Assembly: GCA_947652605.1 (NCBI GenBank)
Contig: OX393582.1
Span: 10,874,544-10,938,543 of the forward strand
DNA: 64,000 bases
Reading direction: 5' to 3'
DNA from: Elmis aenea
Taxonomy: Eukaryota; Arthropoda; Insecta; Coleoptera; Elmidae
Shown: piece by piece, positions 59,353 to 64,000 of the stretch
Numbering within the stretch: the first letter of the stretch is position 1
Layout: every line of letters starts with the position of its first letter
The notes under the pieces: generated by a model
The model's input: only the letters and a program-made list of their open reading frames with translations
The model's database searches: none
Told to the model about the DNA's origin: nothing
Translations under genes and position numbers: made by a program

Positions 59353-59850
59353 TACAGGGTGTACCAGATAACATTTTCAGCATGAGATCTCGCTTATTAT
59401 ACGAGATACAAGTTTGCTTAAATTAGATGAATTCTTTCCAAGTATGATAGGAGACACAATCAATTTTTAAAAGGACAAAATTCCTGGTACTTTAGATGTT
59501 ACAGCAAAAAATATGAAAATGTTGAATTTTTTCTCTAGTAACTTTTCGTCTTAATCATTTGATCAATTTTATAAGTACTTCCTAGGGTACTTTTTTAATG
59601 TAGAATGTAACTGTTATTTTAGATTTTTTTTTATCACTTGTCATTTTCGAAATATTGCCCCTAATTTAATTTTTTCTTATGGACTGTAAAGTTGGCTATG
59701 GAGTAGTTCATTGTGCTTTTTTCTTTTTTTTTAATAAGATAATACCATAAATGCCATATCTATTTTTTAAATAACTCACAAAATCAAGAAAAATCTTCAT
59801 AAAAAAAAATTTAGATAATTTTTTAATTAAAATTGTACATAGTGATTAAA
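59353..59850. mobile_element. Foldback MITE family E, left part
   Basis: Begins TACAGGGTGTACCAGATAAC and follows the left arm of 22457-23953 (AAAAATATGAAAATGTTGAA, TTGGCTATGGAGTAGTT); no right arm found. Confidence 0.65.
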
Positions 59851-60097
59851 AATTGCTCTCAATAATTTAAGCATTTTGAAATACATTTACTTATTTCTTA
59901 ACCTGCATAAACCCCTGAATAACATACACAAATGAAACAGATGACATATCTCTGATCAATAATCTTTTCAGTTATTTTTTATTATTGTTAATTGTATAAA
60001 ATTATACTGATCTAGCATTTTTATAAGAGATTCTTTATTAAAGGCATCGGTAATGTGTTATTGTAATTATTTATATGAATCAACCAGAAGAAAAAGA

Positions 60098-60573
60098 ACT
60101 AATTCCCTCTCATCAATTTGGATTTAGAAATAAACATTTAACAATTGATCAGGTACACAGAATTACGAATGTCATAGAGAAAGCCCTAGAAGAAAAAAAA
60201 AGTTTCTAGACGTAGCGCAGGCTTTCGATAAAGTGTGGCATAATGGTTTAAATTATAAGCTAAGATCGCTCCTCCCAAAACAATACTCCCAAATTCTTCA
60301 GTCGTACATCTCTGAGAGACACTTCAGAATAAAACAAGAAGAATCTTGTTCAGAACTTAAACAAATTAAAGCAGGAGTTCCACAAGGAAGCGTACTAGGT
60401 CCGGTCCTATACCTATTGTATACTTGTGATATTCCAAAGTTAGAAAACAATACTATAGCGACCTTTGCCGACGACACGGCTATTTTAGCAGTAGGAAGAA
60501 ACAATACAGAATCATTTGAGAAATTACAAGCAGCTGCCAATCAGATTAACAACTGGACAAAAACATGGAAGCC
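60098..60573 (+). pseudogene. Jockey-type reverse transcriptase, palm region
   Basis: Frame breaks near 60200 join ITNVIEKALEEKK to FLDVAQAFDKVWHNGLNYKL (motif A), IKAGVPQGSVLGPVLYLLYT (motif B) and FADDTAILA (motif C, intact aspartates). Ends with NNWTKTWK, where Penelope sequence takes over. Truncated at both sides. Confidence 0.85.
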
Positions 60574-61521
60574 TTCGAAGAACAAGCCCTACTCTCCAGC
60601 AAATTGAAACCGAAATACTGGTTCCGATACGTAGACGACACCTTCGTCATCTGGGAACATGGAAAAGAACCACTTCAAGATTTTCTAACACACCTGAACA
60701 ACCTACACAAGAACATAAAATTTACGATGGAGGAAGAGAAGAATGGCGCGTTACCCTTTCTGGACATACTGGTCAAAAGAGAAGCAAACGGAACACTTAG
60801 CCACAGCGTTTACCGTAAACCGACCCATACCAACCGATATCTAAATGCTGCATCACATCACCACCCGGCCCAAAAACAATCGGTGATCAACACATTAATA
60901 CATAGGGCTAAAGAGATATGCACACCAGAAAACATCAAAGAAGAACTGAACATGGTCACGAGAGCCCTGCAAGAAAACGGTTACCAGCGTAAACAAATAC
61001 TTCGTACCATACAAAAACATGCCACGCCAAAAGAAGGAAAAGAAAAGAAAGAATACATCGCTACGACTTACTTGCCCTACATCAGCGGAGTGACTAACAA
61101 AATATCAAAGCTTCTACAAAAACATAAAATCAAAACCGTTTTCAACGCTCCTTTGAAGCTCTCGAATAAATTAAGAAGAACACACGACACAGGACTACAC
61201 CACGCGGGAATATATAGCATACCTTGCTCCTGTGGAAAAGTATACATAGGACAGACTGGCAGGAGTATACAAACGCGTCTCAAAGAACACGAAGGACAAA
61301 CAACAAGAAAACAAGTCGATAAATCAGCGGTAGCAGAACACGCCCAGGGTACAGGACACAACATCCTCTTCAGAGAAACAAAACTACTGGCCCGCGCAAA
61401 CCATTTCTGGCCAAGATTATATCGAGAATCATTGGAAATCATCAAGAACCCAAACACTACAACAGAGACACAGGCATACAACTCCCAAACATCTGGAAAC
61501 CAGTCTTCACAAAATCACTGA
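60565..61521 (+). CDS. Penelope-like RT (partial) with GIY-YIG endonuclease, 318 residues
   Basis: An open frame without stops. Residues about 18-30 give FRYVDDTFVIW, the RT catalytic box (YVDD). LPFLDILVKREANG and SHSVYRKPTHTNRYL are the conserved PLE blocks downstream of it. GIYSIPCSCGKVYIGQTGRS (about residues 215-234), RLKEH and SAVAEH...GH...RESLEI form the GIY-YIG nuclease with its Cys pair, distal Arg and Glu. PLE proteins prime on target DNA, and the nuclease makes the nick. The N-terminal RT fingers and first palm motifs are missing, so this copy cannot be active although its frame is intact, which suggests a recent insertion. Confidence 0.88.
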   Translation: MEAFEEQALLSSKLKPKYWFRYVDDTFVIWEHGKEPLQDFLTHLNNLHKNIKFTMEEEKNGALPFLDILVKREANGTLSHSVYRKPTHTNRYLNAASHHHPAQKQSVINTLIHRAKEICTPENIKEELNMVTRALQENGYQRKQILRTIQKHATPKEGKEKKEYIATTYLPYISGVTNKISKLLQKHKIKTVFNAPLKLSNKLRRTHDTGLHHAGIYSIPCSCGKVYIGQTGRSIQTRLKEHEGQTTRKQVDKSAVAEHAQGTGHNILFRETKLLARANHFWPRLYRESLEIIKNPNTTTETQAYNSQTSGNQSSQNH

Positions 61522-61600
61522 GGCAGAACAAATCCATCAAGCGGAACGCCACGCCTCCTCAAGCTGGATATATAAACCCAGCAACATCCCTCACAAATTA

Positions 61601-61646
61601 GTCGTTTTGAAAAAGACCAAGACACAATGGTCGAAACGTCAACTAC
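61601..61646 (+). ncRNA. Possible decayed hammerhead ribozyme of the PLE
   Basis: Stem II GACC...GGTC (61615-61618 / 61629-61632) is followed by GAAACGTC (61633-61640). AGTCGTT before and AACTACT after pair with one mismatch as stem I. The CUGANGA core reads TTGAAAA, so two or three core bases are changed. PLEs are known to carry minimal hammerheads here; in this copy it is probably inactive. Confidence 0.4.
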
Positions 61647-61740
61647 TTCTAAATATAGAAGACGCGGTTCCAAACCCGGAAACCAAGATTGTATTATGGA
61701 TAACGGCCGCGAAAGCCTCAAGAATAAAACTTAACTAAGA

Positions 61741-62063
61741 AACAAATTCCATACTCCAACACAGCAAAATACTTAGGTATTGGACGCTAAGCAGCGCTGG
61801 AACGTTCATGCCAAGAAAAAAAGGGAAGAATAGGTATCAAATATGAAAAAATTTACTGGCTAATCGGGAGGAATTTCTCTCTGTTCCTACATAACAAACT
61901 TTTGCTATACAAGCAAATTTTAAATCCTGTATGGACATATGGGATACAGCTATGGGGATGCACCAAACAGAGTGATATTCAGATCATCCAGAGATTCCGG
62001 AACAAAACACTAAGGAACATCACTGATGCACCCTGGTACTGCAGAAATAGTGACATACATAGG
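61741..62063 (+). pseudogene. Jockey-type ORF2 C-terminal fragment
   Basis: After the PLE, the frames include IKYEKIYWLIGRNF and NKLLLYKQILNPVWTYGIQL...YCRNSDIHR, matching 40165-40440 of the other copy. Frameshifts between blocks. Confidence 0.8.
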
Positions 62064-62120
62064 TCCGTGAAGTTGGCCCGGACTTGAGAAGCACAAATGT
62101 TGCTATATTTTTTTTTACTT

Positions 62121-62510
62121 AGTGCTTCGTTAGTGCTTCTTTGTGCTTCAAGAAATTTTTAATTTCGATTAACCGTTCTCCCGTTATAAATTAAAAACTG
62201 AACTCCGGGCTAACTTCACGCCATCCCGGACTTTTTCACCAAATTCAATTATTTTGATGCCAATCCTTAGTGCTTCGTTAGTGCTTCTTTGTGCTTCAAG
62301 AAATTTTTAATTTCGATTAACCGTTCTCCCGTTATAAATTAAAAACTGAACTCCGGGCTAATTTCACGCCATCCCGGACTTTTTCACCAAATTCAATTAT
62401 TTTGATGCCAATCCTTAGTGCTTCGTTAGTGCCTCTTTGTGCTTTAAGAAATTTTTAATTTCGATTAACCGTTCTCCCGTTATAAATTAAAAACTGACTC
62501 GGAGCTAACT
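62121..62510. repeat. 148-bp tandem repeat, 2.6 units
   Basis: AGTGCTTCGTTAGTGC starts at 62121, 62269 and 62417 (spacing 148 twice). The third unit is cut after TTAAAAACTGA. Units are nearly identical and include ACTCCGGGCTAA and CCCGGACTTTTTCACC. Confidence 0.92.
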
Positions 62511-62589
62511 AAAAACAACAGTCCAATAAAAAAATTCATATTATCGCTCTGTCCCAGGTTGGAGTATTCATATTTATAGGGTAGATGCA

Positions 62590-63834
62590 TTAAACCATTC
62601 TACATAATGCATTATATAATAAATTAAAATCAATGTATTTGGAATTACTCATTATAATTAAACTTTCTATTATTTTACACGCTTCACTAAAGTTTATGCA
62701 CTTTACTAATATTACAATTGCACGAATATAAAACTCTCTGAACAGTCTTGGGTGATGATTAAAACTATGCCAGCGAGTAATCATACTCACTAAATGATTA
62801 AAGTCTATTCTTATAAATGATCGAGGCAATTTTGATTTATCAATTTTTGCAGTAATTATATCGAAACATACACTTAAATAGGCACTTAAGCTTGAAAAGT
62901 CTGCAAGTGATTTTGCTATTGCCCCTAACAAAGCATATGAATGATCACAAACTACAATTTTTGGTATTTTTGCACCAGTTTTTACCCAAGTACTTAACCA
63001 CATCGAAATATGCAAAATGTCATTAGCTTCTGACAGCATCTGCACTACTGGAATTTGTTGTCCATTATTACAACCCAAACGAATTACCCCTACATATAGA
63101 AAAATGTGTGCCGATATATGATCGTACGGACGATCAAGTTTTTTTACTAAAGAACCTGTAGCATCTATAGCTAAAGTAGAAACTAAATTACTGGTAACAA
63201 AATCATTATAAACATGTAATTGCTCTGGAAGCCAATAATAAAGATAAAATTGATCTAAACCAATATTATGTATGGTGTTGGTATATGGCTGAGTATATTT
63301 TAAGTTATGCAAATTCAACAACGGACCTTTACTATCTAATATGTTTGAGAACTGTTTATTTATAGTTTCTTGTTTGCACTTTCGTAAAACATTTAAACTA
63401 TAAAGAGTTTTTGATTCACAATCATTCTCGTTCATCGTACGCAATGCCTCGTTTCTTCTCCAATAATTAATGGCGAGTTCGCCATGTTTAAGAATTTCAC
63501 CGATCTGATTCCTTTTTTTACCACTTAATGGTCGTTTTGAACAACCAGAATGAAATTTATAATTTACATCTTTTATATTGCAATGCAGCATAACTGGATT
63601 GTTTTCATCAACGTCATTTATAAAAATAAAAAGTTTCCCGTCACATTCTTTACAAGACGCGTATATTTTTGCAAAATATCTTCCATTTGGTGTTACGTAG
63701 TGTTTCTGAAAATTCCAAGTACACTGTGTTTGCTTTTGCTGTACAATATTATCAAATAATATATGGGTCCATGCAGGTTGAAACTTATTAACTTCTTCAT
63801 TAAGTGGTATAATACTTAGCCATTCTTCATAGTG
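62590..63834 (-). CDS. MULE/NOF-like transposase, frameshifted near its 5' side
   Basis: A 414-residue open frame; 333 residues follow the first Met at 63591. Upstream frame residues include a Cys-rich YASCKECDGKLF and CNIKDVNYKFHSGCSKR, a zinc-finger-like region. Counting from that Met, LAIDATGSLV (D143), ISMWLSTWVK and VVCDHSYALLGA (D216) resemble the DDE core of MULE transposases as in NOF. A 2-base offset near 63835 separates the frame from an upstream piece (DWSENENCFDDQF) that starts after an acceptor-like TTTTAG at 63911. It may instead belong to another MULE lineage. The host would not use it; it is probably recently inactivated. Confidence 0.6.
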   Translation of the reverse strand, partial: HYEEWLSIIPLNEEVNKFQPAWTHILFDNIVQQKQTQCTWNFQKHYVTPNGRYFAKIYASCKECDGKLFIFINDVDENNPVMLHCNIKDVNYKFHSGCSKRPLSGKKRNQIGEILKHGELAINYWRRNEALRTMNENDCESKTLYSLNVLRKCKQETINKQFSNILDSKGPLLNLHNLKYTQPYTNTIHNIGLDQFYLYYWLPEQLHVYNDFVTSNLVSTLAIDATGSLVKKLDRPYDHISAHIFLYVGVIRLGCNNGQQIPVVQMLSEANDILHISMWLSTWVKTGAKIPKIVVCDHSYALLGAIAKSLADFSSLSAYLSVCFDIITAKIDKSKLPRSFIRIDFNHLVSMITRWHSFNHHPRLFREFYIRAIVILVKCINFSEACKIIESLIIMSNSKYIDFNLLYNALCRMV

Positions 63835-63910
63835 TTACAATAAACTGATCATCGAAACAATTCTCATTTTCTGACCAATCACTGCCACTTGAGGAATTCG
63901 TCCAACGCAC
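63835..63910 (-). pseudogene. 5' exon fragment of the NOF-like transposase
   Basis: Reads NSSSGSDWSENENCFDDQFIV then a stop. One frame change would join it to HYEEWLSIIPLNEEVNKFQP in the main frame. Preceded by CCTTTTAG, a plausible splice acceptor. The rest of the gene lies beyond the window. Confidence 0.45.
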
Positions 63911-64000
63911 CTAAAAGGTAGTCAGTTAAATAGATTTTTTATAAAAGCACATTTTCCAATTAAAGCTAGATTTTAAAAAATCACTACAAATTAGCAATAT

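Larger units (their letters stand above)
60565..61740 (+). mobile_element. 5'-truncated Penelope-like element (PLE)
   Basis: Sequence from MEAFEEQA to about 61740 belongs to a PLE: RT C-terminal half, linker, GIY-YIG nuclease and a 3' noncoding tail with a hammerhead-like motif. The 5' truncation falls inside RT. The left junction shares ATGGAA with the interrupted Jockey sequence (ACATGGAA), a microhomology-type join. Some Jockey sequence was lost at the insertion. Confidence 0.85.
60091..62063 (+). mobile_element. Jockey-like retrotransposon fragment split by a Penelope-like insertion
   Basis: The left part (60091-60573) and right part (61741-62063) align in order with the continuous copy at 39466-40475, including QFGFRNKHLTIDQVHRIT, FADDTAILAVGRNNTESFE, then CAACACAGCAAAATACTTAG and WTYGIQLWGCTKQSDIQIIQ. 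About 130 bp of Jockey between the two parts is missing. The right part is cut off at 62063 by the next element. Confidence 0.85.
62064..64000. mobile_element. Foldback/MULE-type element with tandem-repeat arm (continues past the window)
   Basis: Starts GTCCGTGAAGTTGGCCCGGA where Jockey sequence stops, followed by 148-bp tandem units (62121-62510) and then a long minus-strand transposase-like frame. An arm of tandem repeats beside a NOF-like gene mirrors the FB-NOF arrangement of Drosophila. The opposite arm is outside the window, so inversion cannot be checked. Confidence 0.55.

Noticed and set aside
61077..61481. 134-residue minus-strand frame (also 60298-60540 and 17008-17358)
   Set aside because: Shadow frames opposite recognisable Penelope, Jockey and RTE coding sequence.
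1..64000. Viral or bacterial origin of part of the window
   Set aside because: No viral structural or replication genes, no bacterial gene organisation; the coding remains are transposases, retrotransposon proteins and one spliced transporter.

Overview
This is a 64 kb stretch of an AT-rich, repeat-laden eukaryotic genome, most likely an insect. A beetle is my best guess. It rests on the style of the transporter gene and on the abundance of foldback elements ending in TACAGGGTG, and the sequence itself does not prove it. Nothing here looks bacterial or like an organelle.

I can support one host gene. It is an SLC17-family transporter (sialin / insect 'putative inorganic phosphate cotransporter' type) on the minus strand. 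Eight coding exons lie between 33838 (start codon) and 3100 (stop), and their reading phases join exactly to give about 522 residues. The first coding exon (33721-33838) is separated from the second (13579-13766) by an intron of about 20 kb. Exon 1 encodes an acidic dileucine sorting signal, EHNPLL, of the same type and position as the lysosomal signal of human sialin. The other introns (66 bp to 3.1 kb) also hold transposons.

The rest is mobile DNA, much of it nested. (1) At least eight families of non-autonomous foldback elements have termini related to TACAGGGTG...CACCCTGTA. (2) hAT relics carry 8-bp target duplications at 5895-6709, 36711-37538, 51302-51559 and 55059-56213, with probable cases at 13097-13540 and 47285-48507. 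(3) There is a Tc1/mariner-like element with long terminal repeats (42135-43578), a pogo/Tigger relic (1236-2468), a Tc1 3' fragment next to a 165-bp tandem array (48917-49990), and a piggyBac-like relic between TTAA sites (46144-46693). (4) There are non-LTR retrotransposon pieces: Jockey-like at 31336-31620, 39466-40475 and 60091-62063, and RTE-like at 16824-17389 and 29669-31050. (5) A Penelope-like fragment (60565-61740) with a GIY-YIG nuclease domain and a possible decayed hammerhead ribozyme sits inside the right-hand Jockey copy. (6) Two elements resemble Foldback/MULE transposons: 733-2683, with minisatellite arms and a 9-bp direct repeat, and 62064 to the window end, with 148-bp tandem repeats beside a NOF/MULE-like transposase.

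I found no convincing tRNA, rRNA, CRISPR array or second host gene. Most stretches between named elements are AT-rich with no feature I can identify. Family assignments come from motif recognition and by-eye comparison within the window; no database search was run.
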